NCBI GenBank assembly: GCA_030628785.1
Contig: DAOVQI010000141.1
Coordinates: forward strand, 1-7,914
DNA length: 7,914 nt
Source: Bacteroidota bacterium
Lineage (GTDB): Bacteria; Bacteroidota; Bacteroidia; Bacteroidales; VadinHA17
Direction: 5' to 3'
Below the pieces are notes generated by a model that did no database searches, was not told the DNA's origin, and saw only the letters and a list, made by a program, of their open reading frames with translations. A program made the translations under genes and the position numbers. Shown in pieces: positions 1 to 5,924 of this stretch (the first letter of the stretch is position 1; every line of letters begins with the position of its first letter).

Positions 1-86
1 GGAGGAAATGGCATTTCCCATACACAGACTTTATACAAAGAAGGCATAGACCTTATAATTAACAATATGTTGAGTATTGCTTTCAT
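1..86 (-). pseudogene. LRR-lipoprotein paralog lacking all repeats, 5' end only in window
   Basis: Read on the minus strand from ATG at 86-84, this is an open frame of 28 codons that runs off the left edge. It begins MKAILNILLII, matching the signal-peptide start of the intact LRR gene (KAISKILLF), and continues directly into SMPSLYKVCVWEMPFP, matching that gene's C-terminal tail (SQMPTLYQVCVWTMPFP). About 420 residues are missing in between: the rest of the signal peptide with its lipobox cysteine, the EF-hand-like loop and all 16 repeats. Similarity to the intact gene continues upstream to about position 145 (compare 1782-1833), so the two copies share their 5' flank. The simplest reading is an internal in-frame deletion of a tandem paralog. 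It is probably a dead remnant. Whether the stop codon is intact lies outside the window. Confidence 0.72.
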
Positions 87-171
87 GATGAACAGTGTTA
101 GCTAATAATAATCTGTAAGTTACAACAATTGAAAGATACAGTCAAAAAAACCTTAATGATGAGTCAAAAAT

Positions 172-227
172 GGCTACCTAGTAAGGACAGCCCTGATGCT
201 TTAGTGATTTATTTACTACAATCCGTT
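172..227. repeat. 56-bp direct repeat, copy 1 (orphan LRR-gene 3' end)
   Basis: This segment matches 326-381 at 53 of 56 positions by eye. On the minus strand it encodes the last residues TDCSK and the TAA stop of the LRR gene plus about 37 bp of its downstream flank. Nothing recognisable as the rest of an LRR gene precedes it: upstream on the minus strand it runs into unrelated sequence and a heptamer array. It is either what remains of a third LRR paralog or a duplicated 3' cassette. Confidence 0.85.
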
Positions 228-265
228 TTTTTATAAGGTTGTGCCCCCGCTACAAAGAAAAAACT

Positions 266-293
266 CGTCACTCATCACTGATCACTGTTCACT
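266..293. repeat. Heptamer array, 4 units (NNTCACT)
   Basis: Four contiguous 7-bp units read CGTCACT, CATCACT, GATCACT and GTTCACT. The last five bases are constant and the first two vary. It lies between the two copies of the 56-bp repeat. The rest of 87-362 holds the 5' flank of the decayed paralog and no gene. Confidence 0.85.
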
Positions 294-325
294 ATTTATT
301 CCATGAAAAATGTAGAGCAAGAAAA

Positions 326-381
326 GGCTACCCGGTAAGGACTGCCCTGATGCTTTAGTGATTTATTTACTACAATCCGTT
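326..381. repeat. 56-bp direct repeat, copy 2 (3' end of the intact LRR gene)
   Basis: This is the partner of 172-227. It overlaps the last codons and stop of the LRR gene (363-381) and the first 37 bp beyond it. No T-run or strong hairpin suggests that it is a terminator, so its conservation probably reflects recent duplication. Confidence 0.85.
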
Positions 382-1781
382 GTAAAATATACATTTGGAC
401 TTCCGGTTGTATCTACACTAACTCCAGCTGGAGGAAATGGCATCGTCCAAACACAAACTTGATATAATGTAGGCATTTGGGATATATTAAGATCAGTTAC
501 TAAATACGGTCCTGTACCTAATGCAGTATTATTTGAAACATCCAAAGTAGTTAATTGGTTAGTATTGCATCGTAACCATTTTAACGCAGTATTAAGAGAA
601 ACATCCAGGTTGGTTAATTGGTTCCAACCGCAAAACAATAATTCTAAGGCAGTATTATTAGTAATATCCAGAGCGGTCAGTTGGTTAATACTACAATCCA
701 AACTTTTTAAGACACTATTATTTGAAACATCCAAAGTAGTTAATTGGTTATCACGGCAACCCAAATATTCTAAGACACTATTATTTGAAACATCCAAGGT
801 AGTTAATTGGTTATAACCGCAATTCAACTCTATTAAAGCAGTATTATTTGAAACATCCAATGTTGTTAGATGGCTCAAAGCACAATACAGATACGTTAAA
901 GCAGTATTATTAGAAACATCCAGAGAGGTTAATTGGTTTCCTCCACAAGATAACCTTTCTAAGGCGGTATTGTTAGAAACATCCAAGCTTGATAATTGGT
1001 TCTGAAGGCAACACAAATTTTCTAATGCAGTATTATTTGAAACATCCAGAGTAGTTAATTGGTTATAATAGCAATTCAACTCTATTAAAGCAGTATTATT
1101 TGAAACATCCAGGGTGGTTAGTTGGTTATCCCAGCAACTCAACTCTATTAAAGCAGTATTATTTGAAACATCCAAACTGGTTAATTGGTTATCCCAGCAA
1201 ACCAACCATTCTAAGGCAGTACTATTTGAAACATCCAACGTGATTAATTTGTTATAATTACATTTTAGTAACCGTAGATTAGTACAATACGAAACATTCA
1301 GGATGGTTAATTGGTTATCATGGCAACTCAAATTTTCTAAGGCAGTACTATTTGAAACATCCAGAGTAGTTAATTGGTTATTATAGCAATTCAACTCTAT
1401 TAAAACAGTATTATTAGAAACATCCAGGGTGGTAAGTTGGGTACTCCCGCAATTCAACTCTATTAAAGCAGTATTATTTGAAACATCCAGGGTGGTTAAT
1501 TGGTTGCCAGCACAATAAAGAACCTCAAGATTGACAAATGCTTGAATACCTGTCATATCTGAAATACTCCTTCCATTAACATTTAAAAATGTAATAGCCT
1601 CAGCTTCCGCAGGACTAATAATGCTATCTCCATCTGTATCAACTCCCAGTTCTATCAGTGCATTTAAAAAATTGTCATCATGGATTTTAACTTCAGGGTT
1701 TGGTTCATCCTTTTCACATTGACATAATAAAACCACAGTAAACATGAATAACAATATTTTGCTTATTGCTTTAATGATCAA
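363..1781 (-). CDS. Surface-type lipoprotein with 16 leucine-rich repeats (21-residue, Cys-containing class)
   Basis: This 472-residue protein is probably a surface-exposed lipoprotein for binding or adhesion; its ligand is unknown. Residues 1-22 form a lipoprotein signal peptide ending at Cys20 or, more likely, Cys22. The EKDE that follows resembles the acidic surface-export signal known for Bacteroidota lipoproteins. Residues 48-59 are an EF-hand-like loop (D48, D50, D52, S56, E59), so calcium binding is plausible. Residues 85-420 are exactly 16 repeats of 21 residues, each with a Cys at position 6 and most carrying NQLTTLDVSNNTA. This fits the nested 21-residue bacterial LRR class called IRREKO. 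Residues 421-472 are a capping tail ending TTDCSK, with no evident type IX secretion sorting domain. The start is uncertain: 1781 is TTG, and the first in-frame ATG (1745) would leave almost no basic n-region. A decayed paralog lies just downstream, so this was a small tandem family. Confidence 0.85.
   Translation of the reverse strand: MIIKAISKILLFMFTVVLLCQCEKDEPNPEVKIHDDNFLNALIELGVDTDGDSIISPAEAEAITFLNVNGRSISDMTGIQAFVNLEVLYCAGNQLTTLDVSNNTALIELNCGSTQLTTLDVSNNTVLIELNCYNNQLTTLDVSNSTALENLSCHDNQLTILNVSYCTNLRLLKCNYNKLITLDVSNSTALEWLVCWDNQLTSLDVSNNTALIELSCWDNQLTTLDVSNNTALIELNCYYNQLTTLDVSNNTALENLCCLQNQLSSLDVSNNTALERLSCGGNQLTSLDVSNNTALTYLYCALSHLTTLDVSNNTALIELNCGYNQLTTLDVSNNSVLEYLGCRDNQLTTLDVSNNSVLKSLDCSINQLTALDITNNTALELLFCGWNQLTNLDVSLNTALKWLRCNTNQLTTLDVSNNTALGTGPYLVTDLNISQMPTLYQVCVWTMPFPPAGVSVDTTGSPNVYFTTDCSK
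522..1529 (-). repeat. 16 x 63-bp tandem repeat array encoding the LRR domain
   Basis: The units are all 63 bp with no indels. A higher-order period of five units (315 bp) is visible. Unit 3 (1341-1403) matches unit 8 (1026-1088) at about 60 of 63 bases, better than most adjacent pairs, and residues L-I-E-L recur in units 2, 3, 7, 8 and 12. Units 12 and 13 (774-836 and 711-773) differ by one base over their first 42 bases. These patterns indicate recent block duplication or gene conversion on top of an older tandem expansion. Confidence 0.9.
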
Positions 1782-1825
1782 TAGGTCTAGTTGTGAATTA
1801 TCTGCAAGTTACAACAATCTGAAGG

Positions 1826-1854
1826 CAAAGTCAAGTAGATGGGAACCAAAACAA
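1826..1854 (-). promoter_or_regulatory. Possible promoter of the LRR lipoprotein gene
   Basis: On the minus strand, TTG (1854-1852) is followed after 18 bp by TGACTTTG (1833-1826). This is one base away from the Bacteroidota -7 consensus TAnnTTTG, at an acceptable spacing from a -33 TTG. It lies about 45 bp before the putative TTG start codon. The decayed paralog has lost the matching CAAAG on the plus strand. This is an inference from the consensus only. Confidence 0.4.
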
Positions 1855-1879
1855 ATAGAAGACAGGGCCGAGCGTAAAG

Positions 1880-1900
1880 AATTAGTCCAGTGGACTAATT
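1880..1900. repeat. 21-bp perfect odd palindrome (operator-like or REP-like)
   Basis: The arms AATTAGTCCA and TGGACTAATT are exact inverted complements around a single central G. The palindrome sits upstream of the putative LRR promoter and downstream of lysS. No T-run follows on either strand, so it is not a convincing intrinsic terminator. It could be a dimeric regulator site or the core of a dispersed intergenic element. Confidence 0.7.
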
Positions 1901-1934
1901 TAGCGAGGAGCCAAGTTGAGCTGAGGAGTTTTTA

Positions 1935-1962
1935 AATAACGAATATCGAATAACGAATGTCG
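1935..1962. repeat. Heptamer array, 4 units (AATAWCG-like)
   Basis: Four contiguous units read AATAACG, AATATCG, AATAACG and AATGTCG. It lies between the LRR gene's upstream region and the lysS 3' end, 57 bp from the next heptamer array. No coding frame in this stretch (1782-2065) is convincing. Confidence 0.85.
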
Positions 1963-2019
1963 ATTTAAGAAGTAAATCAAAAATCTTAAATCGTTAATGG
2001 GTGTTCTAAAATCAATAAC

Positions 2020-2054
2020 CTAGTACCTAGGACCGAGGACCCAGTACCTAGCAC
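2020..2054. repeat. Heptamer array, 5 units (CTAGKAC)
   Basis: Five contiguous units read CTAGTAC, CTAGGAC, CGAGGAC, CCAGTAC and CTAGCAC. It ends 11 bp from the lysS stop codon. The lysS terminus is itself an exact heptamer pair (TTAAGCC twice, 2066-2079), which may be coincidence. Confidence 0.85.
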
Positions 2055-2065
2055 CCTTATTCGTT

Positions 2066-3799
2066 TTAAGCCTTAAGCCATCCCGCCACTTCCTCCGGAC
2101 TCAATCCTTTCAATCCCAACTTATTTTTCTTATTGTATCCATTCAAATCATTGGCCAACTTACCCGGCTTCTCCACCTCCTTTAACTTCTCCACCGTGGT
2201 ATACCCCAAATCCTGCAACACCGGAATCCATTCCTCTGGAATGCCAAGCTCGATATAAGACTGCGGACTGCCGACTGTGGACTGCTGACTGGCAAGTGGC
2301 CTCATTTGCGGGAAGAAGATCACATCCTGGATGGAAGGCTGGTCTGTCATAAGCATGGTGAGCCTGTCGATTCCCACACCCAATCCGGCTGTGGGGGGCA
2401 TGCCGATCTCCAGGGCTTTTAAAAAATCTTCATCCAATACCATGGCTTCTTCATCACCCCGTTTGCCCAACTGAAGCTGATACTCAAACCGTTCTCGCTG
2501 ATCGACCGGATCATTCAACTCTGAGAAAGCATTGCATAATTCTTTTCCGTTTATAATGGCTTCAAACCGTTCCACCAACCCTTCTTTGGTTCTGTGTTTT
2601 TTGCTCAGTGGCGACATCTCAACAAGGTAGTCGAGAATAAAAGTGGGCTGTATCAATTTCGGCTCGGTGGTTTTTCCGAAGATCTCATCAATCAGCTTTC
2701 CTTTACCCATTGTATCATCCACCTTTACACCCCGTTTTTCAGCTGTTTTATAAAGTTCTTTTTCATCCATGCCTGATATATCAACACCTGCATGCTCTTT
2801 TATGGCTTCAAACATGGTGTGTTGTTTCCATGGTCTTTTGTAATCGATAACCGTGTCCCCAACCTTAACTTTTGTGGTACCATGAAGATCCAGTGCCACT
2901 TTTTCGATCATTTCCTCGAATAGCTTCATCATCCAGTAATAATCCTTATAGGCAACATAGATCTCCATCTGTGTAAATTCCGGGTTGTGGAAACGGTCCA
3001 TACCTTCGTTTCTGAAGTCTTTGGCAAATTCATAAACCCCGTCAAATCCGCCGACAATGATACGCTTCAGATATAATTCATTGGCTATCCGCAGGTACAG
3101 GGTCTGATTCAGTTTATTGTGATGGGTTTCAAACGGTTTTGCTGCAGCGCCTCCATAAATCGGCTGCAGGACCGGAGTTTCTACCTCCAGATAACCTTTT
3201 TGGTTCAGGAAATTCCGGATGGAATTGATAATTTGCGTTCTTTTAAAAAAAACATCCTTGATGTGTGGATTAACCACCAGGTACATCGACCTGTTCCGGT
3301 AACGCTGTTCCATATCGGTAAAAGCATCCCAGGTTTTTCCATCTTTCTCTTTTACAATCGGTAATGGACGCAGAGATTTACACAACAATTCTAATTCCTT
3401 AACATGTATGGTTGTTTCACCCATTTGTGTTTTAAAGACATAGCCTTTTACACCAATAATATCACCGATGTCGAGCAGTTTTTTGAAGAATATATTGTAA
3501 CGGGTTTTATCTTCACCTGAACAAATATCATCCCTGCGGACATAGATCTGGATTCTACCCTTGCTGTCCTGGATCTCGGCAAAGGATGCATTACCCATTA
3601 TCCTCCGGCTCATGATCCTTCCTGCCAGACTCACATCCCGGAAATTATTTTTTTTCGGATCGTAATGTTCGAGAATTTCTTTGGAGTATGTACTTACTTC
3701 ATAGCCTTCTGAAGGATAGGGATCAATCCCCAGTTTCCTGATTTCTTCGAGTGATTCCCTGCGAATTTTTTCCTGCTCGCTTTTTCCGGCAGTGCTCAT
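2066..3799 (-). CDS. lysS: Lysyl-tRNA synthetase, class II
   Basis: It attaches lysine to tRNA-Lys in the cytoplasm, using ATP. The order is an N-terminal OB-fold anticodon-binding domain (about residues 55-145), then the class II catalytic core. Motif 1 lies around 197-214 (FLNQKGYLEVETP), motif 2 around 262-279 (FRNEGMDRFHNPEF, Arg263) and motif 3 around 472-483 (GLGVGIDRL, Arg479). At 577 residues it is about 70 longer than the E. coli enzyme. The extra part (residues about 501-577, with YIELGIPEEWIPVLQ) resembles the C-terminal extension I remember from Bacteroidales LysRS. Residues 503-514 (ASQQSTVGSPQS), in the linker to that extension, are encoded by a five-unit heptamer array. The ATG at 3799 lies 22 bp after a -7 box. 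The gene is divergent from lipA and all catalytic motifs look intact. Confidence 0.97.
   Translation of the reverse strand: MSTAGKSEQEKIRRESLEEIRKLGIDPYPSEGYEVSTYSKEILEHYDPKKNNFRDVSLAGRIMSRRIMGNASFAEIQDSKGRIQIYVRRDDICSGEDKTRYNIFFKKLLDIGDIIGVKGYVFKTQMGETTIHVKELELLCKSLRPLPIVKEKDGKTWDAFTDMEQRYRNRSMYLVVNPHIKDVFFKRTQIINSIRNFLNQKGYLEVETPVLQPIYGGAAAKPFETHHNKLNQTLYLRIANELYLKRIIVGGFDGVYEFAKDFRNEGMDRFHNPEFTQMEIYVAYKDYYWMMKLFEEMIEKVALDLHGTTKVKVGDTVIDYKRPWKQHTMFEAIKEHAGVDISGMDEKELYKTAEKRGVKVDDTMGKGKLIDEIFGKTTEPKLIQPTFILDYLVEMSPLSKKHRTKEGLVERFEAIINGKELCNAFSELNDPVDQRERFEYQLQLGKRGDEEAMVLDEDFLKALEIGMPPTAGLGVGIDRLTMLMTDQPSIQDVIFFPQMRPLASQQSTVGSPQSYIELGIPEEWIPVLQDLGYTTVEKLKEVEKPGKLANDLNGYNKKNKLGLKGLSPEEVAGWLKA
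2259..2293. repeat. Heptamer array, 5 units (GACTGNN), inside lysS
   Basis: Five contiguous units read GACTGCG, GACTGCC, GACTGTG, GACTGCT and GACTGGC. They lie in the lysS coding region and encode the linker at residues 503-514. Because 7 is not a multiple of 3, the frame rotates through the array, so the peptide does not look repetitive although the DNA does. Confidence 0.88.
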
Positions 3800-3821
3800 G
3801 TTCCTGATTTTTAATTTTATG

Positions 3822-3829
3822 CAAAGATA
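3822..3829 (-). promoter_or_regulatory. lysS promoter, -7 element
   Basis: On the minus strand this reads TATCTTTG, a full match to the Bacteroidota TAnnTTTG element, ending 22 bp before the lysS ATG. I see no clear -33 TTG at the expected spacing. The leader would be about 15 nt, with no Shine-Dalgarno sequence. Confidence 0.65.
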
Positions 3830-3898
3830 TAACTTATCAGGAAAAAAGTTCTTACAGATGATTCTTTAAAATTAATAACCGAATGAAAATATTTAGTG

Positions 3899-3906
3899 TA
3901 ATTTTG
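3899..3906 (+). promoter_or_regulatory. lipA promoter, -7 element
   Basis: This reads TAATTTTG, a full match to TAnnTTTG. Transcription would start near 3913, downstream of the ATG at 3883, so this site also supports 3931 as the lipA start. The -33 TTG is not evident. It lies about 70 bp from the divergent lysS element. Confidence 0.65.
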
Positions 3907-3930
3907 CATTCGCATATAAAAAACGAGTTG

Positions 3931-4797
3931 ATGAAGGAGATAAACGGGGAACGAAAACGAAGACTTCCTTCCTGGCTGAAGATGGAAAGAGCAAGTGGCA
4001 ATACCTACCCCAGGTTGAAAAACCTTGTTAAAAAGAATAGTCTGCATACCATATGCACAAGTGGAAACTGTCCGAATATCGGTGAATGCTGGAATGCAGG
4101 TACCGCTACTTTTATGATACTGGGGGATATATGCACCCGTTCCTGTAAGTTCTGCTCGGTAAAAACAGGGAAGCCTCTTCCGGTTGACAGGAATGAACCA
4201 CGCCGGTTAGCTAATTCGATAAGGATAATGGGTATAAAGCATTGTGTAATTACTTCGGTCGACCGGGATGACCTGGAAGATGGAGGCGCTGCCTTTTGGG
4301 CTGAAGTCATACATGCGATAAAAAAGGCAAACCCCGGTACCACCATGGAAGCCCTAATCCCTGATTTCAGGGGTAAAGAAAAAGATATTCAAAAAGTTAT
4401 TGATGCCGGGCCTGAAGTTATTTCCCATAATGTGGAAACAGTAAGAAGGTTAACCCCAAAAATAAGGAGCAGGTCAGATTATGACCGGAGTTTAGGTGTC
4501 CTTCAATACATTTCTGAGCAAGGTAAAACAACTAAGTCGGGAATTATGCTGGGTTTGGGGGAAACATGGAATGAGATTCCGGAGACAATGGATGATTTGA
4601 TTAATGTAAGTTGTAAAATACTTACCATTGGTCAATATTTGCAACCCACACTTATTCATTATCCCGTAAAGGAATATGTATCTCCTGAGAAATTTGAAGA
4701 TTTGCGGAACATTGGACTGGAAAAAGGATTCCGGTTTGTTGAAAGCAGTCCGCTGGTGCGGTCGTCTTATCGTGCCGAAAGGCATGTTGAGGCATAG
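3931..4797 (+). CDS. lipA: Lipoyl synthase (radical SAM)
   Basis: It inserts two sulfur atoms at C6 and C8 of octanoyl groups bound to lipoyl domains, completing the lipoyl cofactor of pyruvate and 2-oxoglutarate dehydrogenases and the glycine cleavage system. With the start at 3931 it has 288 residues. The auxiliary 4Fe-4S cluster motif CX4CX5C is C42, C47, C53 (CTSGNCPNIGEC). The radical SAM motif CX3CX2C is C68, C72, C75 (CTRSCKFC). The C-terminal RSSY (277-280) supplies the unusual serine ligand known in this family. An ATG at 3883 would add 16 residues but lies upstream of the likely transcription start, and the extension does not look like LipA. lipB follows after a 352-bp gap filled with heptamer arrays, so co-transcription is possible but not shown. 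Confidence 0.97.
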   Translation: MKEINGERKRRLPSWLKMERASGNTYPRLKNLVKKNSLHTICTSGNCPNIGECWNAGTATFMILGDICTRSCKFCSVKTGKPLPVDRNEPRRLANSIRIMGIKHCVITSVDRDDLEDGGAAFWAEVIHAIKKANPGTTMEALIPDFRGKEKDIQKVIDAGPEVISHNVETVRRLTPKIRSRSDYDRSLGVLQYISEQGKTTKSGIMLGLGETWNEIPETMDDLINVSCKILTIGQYLQPTLIHYPVKEYVSPEKFEDLRNIGLEKGFRFVESSPLVRSSYRAERHVEA

Positions 4798-4862
4798 TGT
4801 TGGGGGTTTTATTTGATACAGTATAACTTATCAGTGTATTGGGATGAAAAAAACTGAATATG

Positions 4863-4904
4863 GTGAAATGTTAAATGTTATATGTTATAAGTTATATGAT
4901 AACT
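4863..4904. repeat. Heptamer array, 6 units (GTTATAT-like)
   Basis: The units read GTGAAAT, GTTAAAT, GTTATAT, GTTATAA, GTTATAT and GATAACT; the first and last are weak matches. It starts 66 bp after the lipA stop. Together with the next two arrays it makes up much of the lipA-lipB gap (4798-5149), which holds no supported gene. Confidence 0.8.
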
Positions 4905-4910
4905 GAAAAA

Positions 4911-4973
4911 TGCTGGATGCTGAGTTCTGGATACCGGATAATGGATGTTGGTTGTTGGATACTGGATACTGGG
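4911..4973. repeat. Heptamer array, 9 units (TNCTGGA)
   Basis: This is the longest array. Its nine contiguous units are TGCTGGA, TGCTGAG, TTCTGGA, TACCGGA, TAATGGA, TGTTGGT, TGTTGGA, TACTGGA and TACTGGG. No indel breaks the 7-bp phase over 63 bp although the units have diverged. It is followed by a short hexamer-like stretch at 4981-4998 (CAGTAA, CAGTTG, CAGTAG). Confidence 0.9.
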
Positions 4974-5033
4974 AAAGTGGCAGTAACAGTTGCAGTAGAA
5001 AAGTAAAGTCATCGGTTGGTAGTCCACAGCCTC

Positions 5034-5061
5034 CTTATAACTTATAACTTTTAACCTATAA
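5034..5061. repeat. Heptamer array, 4 units (CTTATAA)
   Basis: Four contiguous units read CTTATAA, CTTATAA, CTTTTAA and CCTATAA. Their reverse complement TTATAAG resembles units of the 4863-4904 array, so the two may be an inverted pair flanking the nine-unit array. Confidence 0.85.
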
Positions 5062-5097
5062 CACAAAAAAGGAGACTCTTGAAAACTGTTCATGGGA

Positions 5098-5130
5098 CTC
5101 CTTCCCCCGGAGGGATCCCTTTGGGAGGAG
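5098..5130. repeat. Nested inverted repeat upstream of lipB
   Basis: Outer arms CTCCTTCCC (5098-5106) and GGGAGGAG (5123-5130) pair with one bulge. They enclose the perfect 10-bp palindrome AGGGATCCCT (5111-5120). The element ends 19 bp before the lipB ATG. The purine-rich right arm contains GGAGGAG, but this is too far from the ATG to be an ordinary ribosome binding site. It may be an mRNA leader structure or a dispersed intergenic element. No T-run follows, so it is not a typical terminator. Confidence 0.6.
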
Positions 5131-5149
5131 AATAGTTACAATACAGTTT

Positions 5150-5851
5150 ATGAAAACAAAGGTCATATTTAAAGATCTGGGTTTAGTGGATTATAAGAAA
5201 ACCTGGGATTACCAGGAAAGGCTTTTTGAGGAAGTGGTGTCTCAAAAAAGAGGGAACCAAAGCAACAGAAATCCTGACCGGATAAACAACTACCTGATCT
5301 TTTGCGAGCACCCAAATGTATATACTCTTGGCAGGAATGGATCGGAAAGCAACCTGCTGATTGATCAAATTCAATTAAAAAAACGACATGCCGGTTTTTA
5401 CCGAATCAACAGGGGAGGGGATATCACCTATCACGGACCCGGTCAGATTGTAGGCTATCCAATCCTTGATCTCGAAGTTTTTAGATTAAAAATAAAACAA
5501 TACATTACCGGTTTGGAAGAATCTGTGATCCGTACACTTGGAAATTTTGGTTTGAAGGGTGAACGGATGACCAATGGGACAGGAGTATGGCTGGATTCGG
5601 AGATCAAAAATAAATCCAGGAAGATATGTGCAATAGGAGTAAGGGCAAGCCGTTATGTCACCATGCATGGGTTTGCCTTCAATATAAGCACTAACCTGTC
5701 GTATTTTAATCAAATCAATCCATGTGGGTTTGTAGACAAAGGAGTTACTTCCCTTGAAAAAGAGATAGGAATTAAGCCGGATATGAATGAAGTTAAAGAC
5801 CTGCTCAAACGAAATATTGCTGATGTTTTTAGCATGAGGTTAGTCAACTAA
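5150..5851 (+). CDS. lipB: Octanoyltransferase (lipoyl(octanoyl) transferase)
   Basis: It moves the octanoyl group from octanoyl-ACP to the lysine of lipoyl domains, giving the substrate of LipA. Its 233 residues include the family signature RGGDITYHGPGQ (88-99). The catalytic pair is Lys158 (RKICAIGVRAS) and Cys192 (INPCG), 34 residues apart, the same spacing as Lys142 and Cys176 in E. coli. MHGFAFNIS (172-180) is also conserved. Residues 33-45 are a hydrophilic variable linker. The ATG at 5150 gives the expected N-terminus (KVIFKDLGLVDY). I found no full TAnnTTTG motif upstream, so transcription may come from lipA or an atypical promoter. recJ follows after 73 bp. Confidence 0.96.
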   Translation: MKTKVIFKDLGLVDYKKTWDYQERLFEEVVSQKRGNQSNRNPDRINNYLIFCEHPNVYTLGRNGSESNLLIDQIQLKKRHAGFYRINRGGDITYHGPGQIVGYPILDLEVFRLKIKQYITGLEESVIRTLGNFGLKGERMTNGTGVWLDSEIKNKSRKICAIGVRASRYVTMHGFAFNISTNLSYFNQINPCGFVDKGVTSLEKEIGIKPDMNEVKDLLKRNIADVFSMRLVN

Positions 5852-5924
5852 ACCGCGTGAGCGATGGCAAGTAACTTGGCCTAACGACTTCACCGAAAGT
5901 AATTTTTCAGGTTAATATATCAGG

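Noticed and set aside
565..816. A plus-strand frame of 83 codons opposite the LRR array
   Set aside because: Its internal repetition is the shadow of the 63-bp repeats read from the other strand.
522..1529. CRISPR-like repeat array
   Set aside because: The 63-bp units are contiguous, have no unique spacers and are one open reading frame of LRRs.
1840..1862. Similarity of GGGAACCAAAACAAATAGAA to lipB bases near 5252
   Set aside because: The match is short, A-rich and interrupted, so chance is enough to explain it.
3883..3930. A 16-residue N-terminal extension of lipA from the ATG at 3883
   Set aside because: A full -7 element at 3899-3906 puts transcription downstream of it, and the extension does not resemble LipA N-termini.
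5852..5924. Small inverted repeat CAAGT-A-ACTTG between lipB and recJ
   Set aside because: Five-base arms are expected by chance, and no promoter or terminator feature accompanies them.
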